Source: Phreatobacter stygius (GTDB taxonomy: Bacteria; Pseudomonadota; Alphaproteobacteria; Rhizobiales; Phreatobacteraceae). Taken from it: a stretch of DNA of 64,000 nucleotides. The stretch spans positions 1,736,001 to 1,800,000 of the forward strand of contig NZ_CP039690.1 of assembly GCF_005144885.1 (NCBI RefSeq), given 5' to 3'. Below the pieces are notes generated by a model. The model was not told the DNA's origin, searched no databases, and was given only the letters and a program-made list of their open reading frames with translations. This document shows, in pieces, positions 42,244 through 50,868 of the stretch (position 1 is its first letter; every line of letters starts with the position of its first letter). The translations under genes were made by a program, and so were the position numbers.

Positions 42244-43009
42244 GCCCCTGGTCCGCTTCAGCATCGACGACCGCGTCGCCCGCCTCGTGCTGAACCGGCC
42301 GGAGCGGCATAACAGCCTGGTGCCGGAACTGCTTGGCGAGCTCGACACCGCGCTCGTCTCTTGCGCCGGCGCAAACCTGGCCGCCGTGGTCATCACGGGC
42401 GAGGGCCGCAGCTTCTCGACCGGCGGCGATGTCGCGGCCTTTGCCGACCGGCCGCGCGGCGAGCGGCTGCTTTATGCGGGAGCTCTTGTCGGCGCGCTCA
42501 ATGCGGTCATCCTGAAACTCCTGGACCTGCCCTGTCCTGTGGTCGCCGCGCTCGCCGGCCCGGTCACCGGCGGCTCCTGTGGCCTGGTCTTTGCGGCCGA
42601 TCTCGTCGCCATGGGCCCGCGCGCCTTCATCCAGCCCTATTATGTCGATGTCGGCTTTGGCCCCGATGGCGGCTGGACCGCCTTGCTTCCCGAGCGCATC
42701 GGATCCGCTCGGGCCGGCGCGATCCAGTTGCTCAACCGCCGGATCGGGCCCGAAGACGCCGTGGCGCTCGGGCTTGCGACCGTGGCCGTCGCCGACGCCG
42801 AGCTCGCTCCGACCATCGAGACCTGGCTTGCGACCTTGCGCACCAAGGTGCCGTCGAGCCTTCAGGCGACCCGCTCCCTGCTCTTCAGCCCCGAGCGCCG
42901 CGAGACCATCGCCCGCGGTCTCGAACGCGAGCGCCAGCGCTTCCTGGCCCTGATCGAAACGCCTGAGACCGAGGCCGGCATGGCCCGTTTCCTGTCGAGG
43001 ACCGCATGA
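42236..43009 (+). CDS. Enoyl-CoA hydratase/isomerase family protein
   Basis: This 257-residue crotonase-fold protein shows the first oxyanion loop at GEGRSFSTGGDVAAF (near residue 58) and the second at ALAGPVTGGSCGLVF near residue 105. The segment IQPYYVDVGFGPDGGWTALL carries an aspartate where classical hydratases have the second glutamate, as in PaaG-type 1,2-epoxyphenylacetyl-CoA isomerases and some C-C-bond hydrolases. Isomerase or ring-cleavage chemistry is therefore more likely than simple hydration. ATG 42236 lies within the end of the TetR gene; the stop overlaps the ligase start (ATGA). Confidence 0.9.
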   Translation: MAEPLVRFSIDDRVARLVLNRPERHNSLVPELLGELDTALVSCAGANLAAVVITGEGRSFSTGGDVAAFADRPRGERLLYAGALVGALNAVILKLLDLPCPVVAALAGPVTGGSCGLVFAADLVAMGPRAFIQPYYVDVGFGPDGGWTALLPERIGSARAGAIQLLNRRIGPEDAVALGLATVAVADAELAPTIETWLATLRTKVPSSLQATRSLLFSPERRETIARGLERERQRFLALIETPETEAGMARFLSRTA

Positions 43010-44514
43010 AGACCGTTCCCGATCTCTGCCGCCGACGGGCCGAACTGATGCCCGACGCGATCGCCTTCGAGGAGCTGGCGACCGGCCGCATCTGGACTTT
43101 CGCCGATGTCGACGATCGTGCCGAACGCGCCGCCGCCCTGTTCGAGACAATGGGGCTTGCCGAGGGCGACCGCGTCGCGGTGCTCTGCCACAACACGGCG
43201 GTGTTTTTCGAGATCCTGTTCGCCTGCGCCAAGGCCCGGCTCATCCTGGTGCCGCTCAACTGGCGCCAGACCGCGGCCGAACTCGCCCCCGTCATGATCG
43301 ACAGCGGCGCACACCTGCTGCTCGCCGACGCCGCCACCGCGGATCTCGCAGCAGCGCTCAGCTCGGACCAGATCCCGCTCCTGAGCTTCGCCGATTACGA
43401 GGAACGGCGCGACGAGATCGCCCCGCGCGCCCGTCCTGCCACACTTTGGGAAACCGACCGGCCCTGGTACCTGCTCTATACCTCGGGGACGACGGGCAAG
43501 CCGAAAGCGGTGATCCAGACCGCCGGCATGGCGATGGCGAACGCCATCAACGTGCAGCAGGCGACCGGCGCCTCGGCCACCGATCACGTGCTCAATTTCC
43601 TGCCGCTGTTTCATACCGCGGGCATCAACCTGCACAGCCTGCCGGTATTCATCGCCGGCGGCACCTCGCACATCATCCCGAAATTCGACGCCGACGCGGT
43701 CATCGCGCTGGTCGCCGAGGCCAAGCTGTCCTTGTTTTTCGGGGTGCCGGCCATCTACCAGGCGATCAGCCTGCATCCGGCCTTCGCCACCACCGATTTC
43801 TCGGCGGTGCGCCACTGGGGCTGCGGCGGCGCGCCCCTGCCGGAAAGCCTGATCCGCGCCTTCCTCGGCCGGGGCGTCGTGGTCTGCAACGGCATGGGCA
43901 TGACCGAGACCGGGCCGACGGCCTTCTTCATGGACCGCGATCACGCGGTGGCCAAGATCGGCTCGGTCGGCAAGCCGCAATTGCTCGCCGAGGTACGCCT
44001 GGTCGATATTGACGGTCACGATGTGCCGCAAGGCGCGGCCGGCGAGATCCTGTTTCGCGGGCCGGGGGTGACCCCCGGCTATTTCGGCAATCCGGAAGCA
44101 ACCGAAAAGGCCTTTGCGCCAGGCGGCTGGCTGCGCTCCGGCGATGTCGGTCGGCAAGATGCGGACGGCTATTATTTCATCGTCGACCGGATCAAGGACA
44201 TGTTCATTTCCGGTGGCGAAAACGTCTATCCGGCCGAAGTGGAGATCGTGCTGCACGCCCATCCGGCGGTGCTGGAGGCTGCCGTCCTCGGCGTCGCCGA
44301 CGCCAGATGGGGCGAGGTCGGCCATGCCGTCGTCATGCTGCGCCCAGGCGCCGAGGTCGACATCGAAACCTTGCGCCGGCATGCCCGCGAAAGGCTCGCC
44401 GCCTACAAGGTGCCCAAATACATCACCCTGGTCACGGATTTCCCGCGCACCGCCGCCGGCAAGGTGCAGAAACATGTGCTGCGCGCCACTGTCGCGACCG
44501 AGGCCAGTTCATGA
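43006..44514 (+). CDS. Acyl-CoA synthetase (class I adenylate-forming enzyme)
   Basis: This 502-residue ligase activates a carboxylic acid with ATP and CoA. Core motifs: WYLLYTSGTTGKPKAVIQTA (AMP phosphate loop, near residue 155), GMGMTETGPTAFF near residue 300, GWLRSGDVGRQDADGYY then IKDMFISGGENVYPAEVE, and the catalytic C-terminal lysine in RTAAGKVQKHVLR. Subfamily is similar to medium/long-chain or cyclohexanecarboxylate-type ligases; specificity is not readable. It probably makes the CoA thioester entering the cluster. It overlaps genes on both sides by four bases (ATGA). Confidence 0.94.
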   Translation: MKTVPDLCRRRAELMPDAIAFEELATGRIWTFADVDDRAERAAALFETMGLAEGDRVAVLCHNTAVFFEILFACAKARLILVPLNWRQTAAELAPVMIDSGAHLLLADAATADLAAALSSDQIPLLSFADYEERRDEIAPRARPATLWETDRPWYLLYTSGTTGKPKAVIQTAGMAMANAINVQQATGASATDHVLNFLPLFHTAGINLHSLPVFIAGGTSHIIPKFDADAVIALVAEAKLSLFFGVPAIYQAISLHPAFATTDFSAVRHWGCGGAPLPESLIRAFLGRGVVVCNGMGMTETGPTAFFMDRDHAVAKIGSVGKPQLLAEVRLVDIDGHDVPQGAAGEILFRGPGVTPGYFGNPEATEKAFAPGGWLRSGDVGRQDADGYYFIVDRIKDMFISGGENVYPAEVEIVLHAHPAVLEAAVLGVADARWGEVGHAVVMLRPGAEVDIETLRRHARERLAAYKVPKYITLVTDFPRTAAGKVQKHVLRATVATEASS

Positions 44515-44945
44515 GCGCTCATGCCATGATGGCCGACGCGACGATCACGGCCGGCCCGCTCTTCAGCGAAACGGTGACGCTGACGCAAGCCGATTTCGAC
44601 CTCTTCGCGCGGGTCAGCGGTGACGACAATCCGATCCATGTCGATCCTGGCTTCTCACGCGCCACCCGCTTCGGCCGCACCGTCGCGCACGGCATGCTGC
44701 TTTACACCGTGCTCTGGGGCCTGCTGCGCCGGCAATGGCCCGACGCCCGCCAGACCGGCCAGACCCTGATGTTCCCGGCCCCGGCCTTCGCCGACGAGCC
44801 GCTGGTCTTCACCGGCCGCGTCGAAGCGATCGAGGTGACCGGTGTGCGTCTGACGTTCCGGGTCATCCGCCTCGCCGACGGCGAACCCGTCTGCGAGGCC
44901 ACCGCTGCCGTCGCCATATCAGGAAGCGACCATGAAAGTCGGTGA
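44511..44945 (+). CDS. MaoC-like hot-dog-fold hydratase/dehydratase
   Basis: This 144-residue hot-dog protein has the R-specific hydratase signature: FARVSGDDNPIHVDPGFSRA (hydratase-2 motif with Asp and His, near residues 36-55) and RFGRTVAHGMLL after it. These residues form the catalytic Asp/His pair that adds water to enoyl-CoA in R stereochemistry. It overlaps the ligase stop and the next gene, which encodes a second, shorter hot-dog protein; the two could form a heterodimer. Confidence 0.9.
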   Translation: MSAHAMMADATITAGPLFSETVTLTQADFDLFARVSGDDNPIHVDPGFSRATRFGRTVAHGMLLYTVLWGLLRRQWPDARQTGQTLMFPAPAFADEPLVFTGRVEAIEVTGVRLTFRVIRLADGEPVCEATAAVAISGSDHESR

Positions 44946-45306
44946 CAGCGCCTGCCTGACCCGACGCTATCAGGTCGACGATATCGAGGCTTTCGCCGCG
45001 CTCGCCGGCGTCAGCCCCCAGGCCATCACCCATGTGCCCGAACCGCTGATCGCCGCGCTGTTTTCCTATCTCCTCGGCGTCGAGCTGCCGGGCTCCGGCA
45101 CCAACTATCTCAAGCAGGAACTGACCTTTTCCGGCAGCCCGCCGCTCGACGAGGCGGTGACCGCCACTGTCGCCGTCGTCAGATTGCGCCCCGACAAGCA
45201 TCTCTGCGATCTCTCGACCACGCTGACCGGTACCGACGGCCGTGTCCTGGCGACCGGCCGCGCGCTCGTCCTGATCAAGGACGTCGCCCGGCCGATCGAG
45301 GCCTGA
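44932..45306 (+). CDS. Second hot-dog-fold (MaoC-like) protein
   Basis: This 124-residue protein resembles a MaoC half-domain: ACLTRRYQVDDIEAFAALAG at the start, LIAALFSYLLGVELPGSGTN in the middle and ATGRALVLIKD near the end. The hydratase Asp/His motif is not intact (GVSPQAITHVPE replaces the G.D.NP.H.D pattern), so it may be a non-catalytic partner of the neighbouring MaoC protein. Its ATG lies 14 bases inside that gene. Confidence 0.8.
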   Translation: MKVGDSACLTRRYQVDDIEAFAALAGVSPQAITHVPEPLIAALFSYLLGVELPGSGTNYLKQELTFSGSPPLDEAVTATVAVVRLRPDKHLCDLSTTLTGTDGRVLATGRALVLIKDVARPIEA

Positions 45307-45309
45307 CGC

Positions 45310-46107
45310 GTGGCGGGCTTCACCCATGTTGACGATGCCGGCGGCGGCCGGCCGCTGGTCTTCCTGCACGGCTGGTCGGTCAATTCAGGCTTCTTTGCCG
45401 CCCAACAGGATCTCGTTACCCGCGGGTTTCGCGTCATCACGCCGGACCTGCCCGGCCACGGCCGCGACCGGCGTTCCGACCCGCGGCTTTCGATCGAGGA
45501 TCTCTCGGCGGCGCTGGCCGCCTATCTCGCCGCGGCCCGGCTGGATGATGCCGTGCTGATCGGCTGGTCGATGGGCGCGACCGTCGCCTTCGACCACATT
45601 GCCCGCCGTGGACCGGCCGGCCTGGCCGGACTGGTCGTGGTCGACATGACAGCCAAGGTTGCCAATGACGCGGGCTGGTCGCTCGGCCTTTCCAACGGCC
45701 AGACTCTCGCCGACACGGACGCCGCCGCCGACCGCATGGCGGCAAACTGGCCACGTTATGCGCCGAAGATCGCCGAGGCGATGTTCGCAGCCGGCGTCGA
45801 TCTGACCGGTGAGACCTATCGGAAGGCGGCCCTGGCCGTGGCGGCGAATGACGGGCCGACCATGGCGAGCCTCTGGCGCTCGCTGGTCGCAGCCGACCAC
45901 CGCGCGACGGTAACCGGGCTCGGCATTCCCGTCCTGGCGGTCGCTGGCGCCGAGAGCCGGCTCTACGCGCCCGAGGTCGCCCGCTGGATCGCCGCCAGCG
46001 CGCCGTGCTGCCAGGCGATCAGCCTCGCCGGCGCCGGCCATACGCCGCATCTCGAACAACCCCAGGCCTTCAACGCGGCGATCGCCGCCTTCGCCGATCA
46101 CCTCTGA
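45310..46107 (+). CDS. Alpha/beta hydrolase
   Basis: This 265-residue alpha/beta hydrolase has an oxyanion region LVFLHGWSVNSG near residue 17, the nucleophile elbow GWSMGATVAF (serine near residue 80) and the catalytic histidine in GAGHTPHLEQP close to the end. An aspartate expected before the histidine is probably in VAGAESRLYAPEVA (Glu instead of Asp is possible). It could act as a CoA thioesterase or as a C-C hydrolase. It starts with GTG at 45310, three bases after the previous stop, so it belongs to the same operon. Confidence 0.9.
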   Translation: MAGFTHVDDAGGGRPLVFLHGWSVNSGFFAAQQDLVTRGFRVITPDLPGHGRDRRSDPRLSIEDLSAALAAYLAAARLDDAVLIGWSMGATVAFDHIARRGPAGLAGLVVVDMTAKVANDAGWSLGLSNGQTLADTDAAADRMAANWPRYAPKIAEAMFAAGVDLTGETYRKAALAVAANDGPTMASLWRSLVAADHRATVTGLGIPVLAVAGAESRLYAPEVARWIAASAPCCQAISLAGAGHTPHLEQPQAFNAAIAAFADHL

Positions 46108-46197
46108 TCAAAACAAGCTGTCATGCCTGCTGCCCTCTTCCTGCCGGGCGTCATTCGATCCTAGTGTGACGCCCCCGAGGCGAGTGCCCAGACAGTC

Positions 46198-47391
46198 ATG
46201 ACACGTCCACAGCCATCATCAGCCCTGTCGAACCTGAAGGTCCTGGACCTGACGCGGGTGCGCGCCGGCCCGACCTGCTGCCGGGTGCTGGCCGATTTCG
46301 GCGCCGATGTGATCAAGATCGAGGCCCCGCCCGGCGTCGACCCCAACGAGGGCATGTCGGGCACGCGCCACGGCTTCGACATGCAGAACCTGCATCGCAA
46401 CAAGCGGTCGCTGACCCTCAACCTGAAGACGCCGGACGGCCTCGCTGTCTTCATGAAGCTGGTCGAGACCGCCGATATCGTGGTCGAGAACTTCCGGCCC
46501 GACGTCAAGGACCGCATGGGCATCGGCTACGAGGCGCTGAAGGCGGTCAATCCGCGCATCATCCTCGCGTCCATTTCCGGCTTCGGCCAGGACGGCCCCT
46601 ATCGCACCCGTGCCGGCTTCGACCAGGTTGCCCAGGGCATGGGCGGGCTGATGGCGATCACCGGCCATCCCGGCGAGGGTCCGATGCGCGCCGGCATCGC
46701 GGTCGCCGACAGCGCCGCCGGCCTCTATGCCGCGACCGGCATCCTGGTGGCGCTCGCCGAGCGCGAGCGCTCGGGCGAAGGCCAATGGGTGCATACCTCG
46801 CTCTTGCAGGCGCAGATCGCCATGTGCGACTTCCAGGCCGCGGTCTATACGGTCGACGGCAAGGTGCCGCCGCAGAACGGCAATGATCATCCCAATGCCA
46901 CGCCCATGGGCGTGGTGCCGACCAAGGACGGCCATATCAACGTCGCGGTTGGCGGCGAGGGCCAGTGGAAGGCCTTCTGCCGGGCCATCGCGCGCACCGA
47001 CCTGGCCAGCCATCCGGACTTCTTGTCGGCGCCCAAGCGTTTCGCCAACCGGCCGAAACTGCGTGAAATCCTCGAGGCGATCTTCCGCACCGAGGTTTCG
47101 GCCGTCTGGCTGGACAGGCTGGAGGCCGAGGGCGTGCCGGCCGGGCCGATCTACCGCATGGACGAGGTCTTCGCCGACCCGCAGGTCCAGCATCTCGAGA
47201 TGGCCGTGCCGATCAACCACCATGCGCGCGGCGACATCAGGCTGATCGCCCAGCCGGTCGTGCTGTCGCGCACGCCCGCCGGCATCGCCACGCCGATCGC
47301 GGAAGCCGGCGAACATACCGACGAGATCCTCCGCGAGGCCGGTTTCGACCAAGCGGCCATCGCCAAGCTGAAGACCGACAAGATCGTTTGA
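46198..47391 (+). CDS. CaiB/BaiF-family CoA-transferase (class III)
   Basis: This 397-residue class III CoA-transferase transfers CoA between carboxylic acids. Signatures: LKVLDLTRVRAGPTCCRVLA near the start, ADVIKIEAPPGVD, LHRNKRSLTLNLKTPDG, VVENFRPDVKDRMGIGY and the region of the active-site aspartate in RAGFDQVAQGMGGLM (near residue 142). A 90-base spacer separates it from the hydrolase gene, so a second promoter is possible. It may recycle CoA within the pathway in place of, or after, the ATP-dependent ligase. Confidence 0.94.
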   Translation: MTRPQPSSALSNLKVLDLTRVRAGPTCCRVLADFGADVIKIEAPPGVDPNEGMSGTRHGFDMQNLHRNKRSLTLNLKTPDGLAVFMKLVETADIVVENFRPDVKDRMGIGYEALKAVNPRIILASISGFGQDGPYRTRAGFDQVAQGMGGLMAITGHPGEGPMRAGIAVADSAAGLYAATGILVALAERERSGEGQWVHTSLLQAQIAMCDFQAAVYTVDGKVPPQNGNDHPNATPMGVVPTKDGHINVAVGGEGQWKAFCRAIARTDLASHPDFLSAPKRFANRPKLREILEAIFRTEVSAVWLDRLEAEGVPAGPIYRMDEVFADPQVQHLEMAVPINHHARGDIRLIAQPVVLSRTPAGIATPIAEAGEHTDEILREAGFDQAAIAKLKTDKIV

Positions 47392-47403
47392 AAGGGCATC
47401 CCG

Positions 47404-48192
47404 GTGGACCAGGCATCGATCCAATACGAAGCCGCCGGCGGCATCGCCCGGCTGACCATCGACCAGCAGGCCAAGATGAACGCCATGACCTTCGACATGT
47501 GGTCGAGCGTCCCGGCCCTGATCAAACGTGCCGAGGACGATAGGTCGGTGCGCGTCATCGTGCTGCAGGGGGCCGGCGACAAGGCCTTCTGCGCCGGCGC
47601 CGATATCTCGCAATTCGGCGCCAGGCGCACCGGCGAAGACGCGGTGAAGGCTTATGACAAGGCGGTCGCGGCCGGCATGGCGGCGGTACACGACGCGGCC
47701 AAGCCGACGGTGGCGGTGATCCGCGGCATCTGCTTCGGCGGCGGTTGCGCGCTCGCCCTGACCTGCGACCTGCGCTTCGCCACCGCCGACTCGCGCTTCC
47801 GCGTGCCGGCCGCCCGCCTCGGGCTCGGCTACGGCTTTTCCAACATGCGCATGATGGTCAACAAGCTCGGCATCGGCCCGGTCGCCGACATCATGATCTC
47901 GGCGCGCATCCTGGATGCGGCCGACGGCCAGCGGCTCGGCGTGATCAACCGCGCCTGGTCGCGCGAGGCCTTCCAGGCCGAGGTCGAAGCTTATCTCGGC
48001 ACGGTCGCCGCCAATGCGCCATTGACGCTGGCCGCGATCAAGCGCTCGCTGATCGAGCTGTCGCGGCCTGAGGCGAAGCAGGACCCGGCGGCGGTCGACG
48101 CGCTGATCGCCAAATGTTTCGACAGCACCGACTACAAGGAGGGCCAGAAGGCCTTCCTGGAAAAGCGACTGCCCAACTTCATCGGCGAGTAG
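47404..48192 (+). CDS. Enoyl-CoA hydratase/isomerase family protein, variant active site
   Basis: This 262-residue crotonase-fold protein has KAFCAGADISQFGARRTGED (oxyanion loop 1) and IRGICFGGGCALALTCDLRF (loop 2). At the usual second glutamate position the sequence is RFRVPAARLGLGYGFSNMR, with alanine replacing Glu, so ordinary hydration is doubtful; related proteins with PAARLGLGY are common but poorly characterised. Starts with GTG at 47404, 12 bases after the CoA-transferase gene. Likely an isomerase or lyase acting on a CoA thioester. Confidence 0.9.
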   Translation: MDQASIQYEAAGGIARLTIDQQAKMNAMTFDMWSSVPALIKRAEDDRSVRVIVLQGAGDKAFCAGADISQFGARRTGEDAVKAYDKAVAAGMAAVHDAAKPTVAVIRGICFGGGCALALTCDLRFATADSRFRVPAARLGLGYGFSNMRMMVNKLGIGPVADIMISARILDAADGQRLGVINRAWSREAFQAEVEAYLGTVAANAPLTLAAIKRSLIELSRPEAKQDPAAVDALIAKCFDSTDYKEGQKAFLEKRLPNFIGE

Positions 48193-48216
48193 CAGGCCCG
48201 GCAGGGAGACCGATCG

Positions 48217-48993
48217 ATGGATCTCGGATTGAGCGGCAAGACTGTCCTGGTCACCGGTGCCTCGAAGGGCATCGGCCTGGCCTGCGCGGAGGTTTTTGCG
48301 GCCGAAGGCGCGCGCGTCATCATGGTGGCGCGCGATCGGGCCAGGTTGGATGAGGCCGCGGCCGACCTGCGCACGCGCCACCAGGGCCCGATCGAAATTT
48401 TTGCCGCCGACCTGTCGAAGGGTCCGGAGCGCGACAAGCTCTGGGCGGCCCAGCCGACTATCGACATCCTCGTCAACAATGCCGGCGCCATTCCCGGCGG
48501 CGGACTGCTCGATCTCACCATGGAACAGTGGGAGGAGGCCTGGTCGCTCAAGGTGATGGGTTATATCCACCTGACCAGGCTGGCGCTCACCACGATGAAG
48601 GAACGTGGCTCCGGCGTCATCGTCAACATCATTGGCATGGCCGGCCGCTCGCCGCGCTACGGTTATCTCTGCGGCGCCACCGGCAATGCCGCGCTGATGG
48701 CCTTCACCGGCGCGGTCGGCGGCAAGTCCCAGGAATGGGGCGTCCGCGTCTTCGGCATCAATCCGGCGGCGACCCGCACCGACCGGATCGTCTCGCTGTC
48801 GAAGCAGCGCGCCCAGGCGGCCTTCGGCGACGAGAACCGCTGGGAGGAAATGCTCACCGACCTACCGTTCGGCCGGCCGATCGAGCCGGCCGAGATCGCC
48901 AATGCCGCGGCATTCCTGGCCTCTCCCGCCTGCGGTTATGTGTCCGGCGCCGTCCTCGATGTCGACGGCGGCGGCGCCTTCCGCGGCGCATGA
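48217..48993 (+). CDS. Short-chain dehydrogenase/reductase with atypical active site
   Basis: This 258-residue SDR has a normal cofactor motif (VTGASKGIGLACAEVF near residue 11) and NNAG near residue 88. The catalytic region is unusual: NIIGMAGRSPRYGYLCGATG then NAALMAFTGAVGG, where the YxxxK pair is not found at its normal place; asparagine stands directly before AAL, where lysine is expected. A group of SDRs in aromatic and alicyclic degradation clusters shares this GNAALMAFT pattern. It either uses a different catalytic set or binds NAD without standard catalysis. It ends the CoA cluster. Confidence 0.9.
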   Translation: MDLGLSGKTVLVTGASKGIGLACAEVFAAEGARVIMVARDRARLDEAAADLRTRHQGPIEIFAADLSKGPERDKLWAAQPTIDILVNNAGAIPGGGLLDLTMEQWEEAWSLKVMGYIHLTRLALTTMKERGSGVIVNIIGMAGRSPRYGYLCGATGNAALMAFTGAVGGKSQEWGVRVFGINPAATRTDRIVSLSKQRAQAAFGDENRWEEMLTDLPFGRPIEPAEIANAAAFLASPACGYVSGAVLDVDGGGAFRGA

Positions 48994-49065
48994 TGATCGA
49001 TACGCGCCGGCTTGCCTCCGGCGCGGTTCTTGGCCCTGCCTTTCCTTGTCATTCAGGACAACACT

Positions 49066-50868
49066 TTGAGCGCTCCCCGTTTCACCACCCGCCCCGAGAT
49101 CGACGGCATTTTTGGTGTCGTCACCACCACCCACTGGATCGCCTCCGCCGTCGGCATGGGCATCCTGGAGCGCGGCGGCAATGCCTTCGACGCGGGGGTC
49201 GCAGCGGCCTTCACGCTGCAGATCGTCGAGCCGCATCTGAACGGTCCGGGCGGCGACGTGCCGGTCATCCTCTATGATGTCAGGCGCCAGCAGACCGAGG
49301 TCATCTGCGGCCAGGGTCCGGCGCCGGCAGGCGCGACCATTGCCCATTACCGCTCGCTCGGCCTCGATCTCGTGCCCGGCACCGGCCTGCTCGCCACCTG
49401 CATTCCCGGCACTTTCGACACCTGGATGCTGATGCTGCGCGACTACGGCACCATGCGGCCGCGCGACGTGTTGGAGGCGGCCATCGGTTATGCCCGCCAC
49501 GGCTATCCGCTGGTCGAGCGCATCACCGAAACCATCCGGACCGTCGAGCAACTGTTCCGCGACCACTGGCCGACCTCCGCCGCGGTCTACCTGCCCGAAG
49601 GCCGGGTGCCCGAGGCCGGCGAACTGTTCGCCAATGTCCGGCTCGCCGAAACCTATGAGCGGATCCTGCGCGAATGCCAGGGCGGCACGCGCGAGCAGGA
49701 GATCGAGCGCGCCCGCCATGTCTGGTCGCAAGGTTTCGTCGCCGAGGCGATCGACACCTTCTGCCGCACCCAGGATGTCTTCGACGTCACCGGCCGGCAC
49801 CATCGCGGCGTGCTGAACGGCCACGACATGGCCCATTGGAAGGCGACCGTCGAGGCGCCGATCCATTATGATTACGGCCGCTATCGGGTGTTCAAGCCGA
49901 CCACCTGGAGCCAGGGCCTGGTCTGCCTGCAGCAATTGGCGCTGCTCAAGGGTTACGACCTCGACAAGCTCGATCCGGCCGGCCCCGACTTCGTCCACCT
50001 GGTGGTCGAGGCCGCCAAGCTCGCCTTCGCCGACCGCGAGGCCTTCTACGGCGACCCGGCCTTTGTCGACGTTCCGATCGAGACGCTGCTGTCGGAGGCC
50101 TACAATGCCGAGCGGCGCAAGCTGATCACCGAGCGCGCCTCGCTCGAGCTGCGTCCCGGCAGCATTGCCGGCGCCGGCGGCAAGGTCGAGGCGCGGGTCT
50201 CGGCCGGCAAGCGGGTGGCGGTCGGCGCGACCGGCGCCGGCGAACCGACGGTTGGCGAGATCCAGACCTTCGCCAGTGGCAATACCCGTGGCGACACGGT
50301 CCATTTCGATATCATCGACCGCTGGGGCAACATGGTGTCGTCGACGCCCTCGGGTGGCTGGCTGCAATCCTCGCCGATCATTCCGGAACTCGGCTTCTGC
50401 CTCGGCTCGCGCGCCCAGATGTTCTGGCTCGACGAGAGCCACCCGGCCGCACTCCAGCCGGGCAAGCGGCCGCGCTCGACGCTGACCCCGACCATCGCCT
50501 TCCGCGACGGCGAGCCCTATCTCGCCTGGGGCTCGCCCGGCGGCGACCAGCAGGACCAGTGGATCCCGCAAATGTTCCTGCGCCATGTCCATTCCGGCAT
50601 GAACCTGCAGGAGGCGATCGATGCGCCAGCCTGGCACACCGAACATTTCCCCGGCTCGTTCTGGCCGCGCGAGTCGCGCCCGGGCGTTGTCGTGGTCGAG
50701 AACCGGCTGCCGCGTGCCACCATCGAAGAACTCGACCGGCGCGGCCACAAGGTCGAGATCGGCGGCGACTGGTCGGAAGGCCGGCTGACCGGCGCCCGGC
50801 GCGAGGGCGTCAGGCTGAAGGCTGCCGCCAATCCGCGCGGCATGCAGGGCTATGCGGTCGGCCGATGA
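49066..50868 (+). CDS. Gamma-glutamyltransferase-family Ntn hydrolase
   Basis: This 600-residue enzyme belongs to the gamma-glutamyltranspeptidase family. The N-terminal half shows HWIASAVGMGILERGGNAFD and NGPGGDVPVILYD. Autocleavage should occur before T411 in GDTVHFDIIDRWGNMVSSTP, making a large and a small subunit, and GSPGGDQQDQWIPQM belongs to the substrate pocket. There is no signal peptide, so this is a cytoplasmic member, such as those acting on gamma-glutamyl conjugates, oxamate or cephalosporin-like amides. No ATG is available near the domain start; TTG at 49066 with AGGAC seven bases before it is preferred. Stop overlaps the next gene (ATGA). Confidence 0.9.
   Translation: MSAPRFTTRPEIDGIFGVVTTTHWIASAVGMGILERGGNAFDAGVAAAFTLQIVEPHLNGPGGDVPVILYDVRRQQTEVICGQGPAPAGATIAHYRSLGLDLVPGTGLLATCIPGTFDTWMLMLRDYGTMRPRDVLEAAIGYARHGYPLVERITETIRTVEQLFRDHWPTSAAVYLPEGRVPEAGELFANVRLAETYERILRECQGGTREQEIERARHVWSQGFVAEAIDTFCRTQDVFDVTGRHHRGVLNGHDMAHWKATVEAPIHYDYGRYRVFKPTTWSQGLVCLQQLALLKGYDLDKLDPAGPDFVHLVVEAAKLAFADREAFYGDPAFVDVPIETLLSEAYNAERRKLITERASLELRPGSIAGAGGKVEARVSAGKRVAVGATGAGEPTVGEIQTFASGNTRGDTVHFDIIDRWGNMVSSTPSGGWLQSSPIIPELGFCLGSRAQMFWLDESHPAALQPGKRPRSTLTPTIAFRDGEPYLAWGSPGGDQQDQWIPQMFLRHVHSGMNLQEAIDAPAWHTEHFPGSFWPRESRPGVVVVENRLPRATIEELDRRGHKVEIGGDWSEGRLTGARREGVRLKAAANPRGMQGYAVGR

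Noticed and set aside
46219-48570. 783-codon minus-strand frame over the CoA-transferase and hydratase genes
   Set aside because: It spans three well-supported plus-strand genes and gives a His/Asp/Gly-rich sequence without any fold signature.
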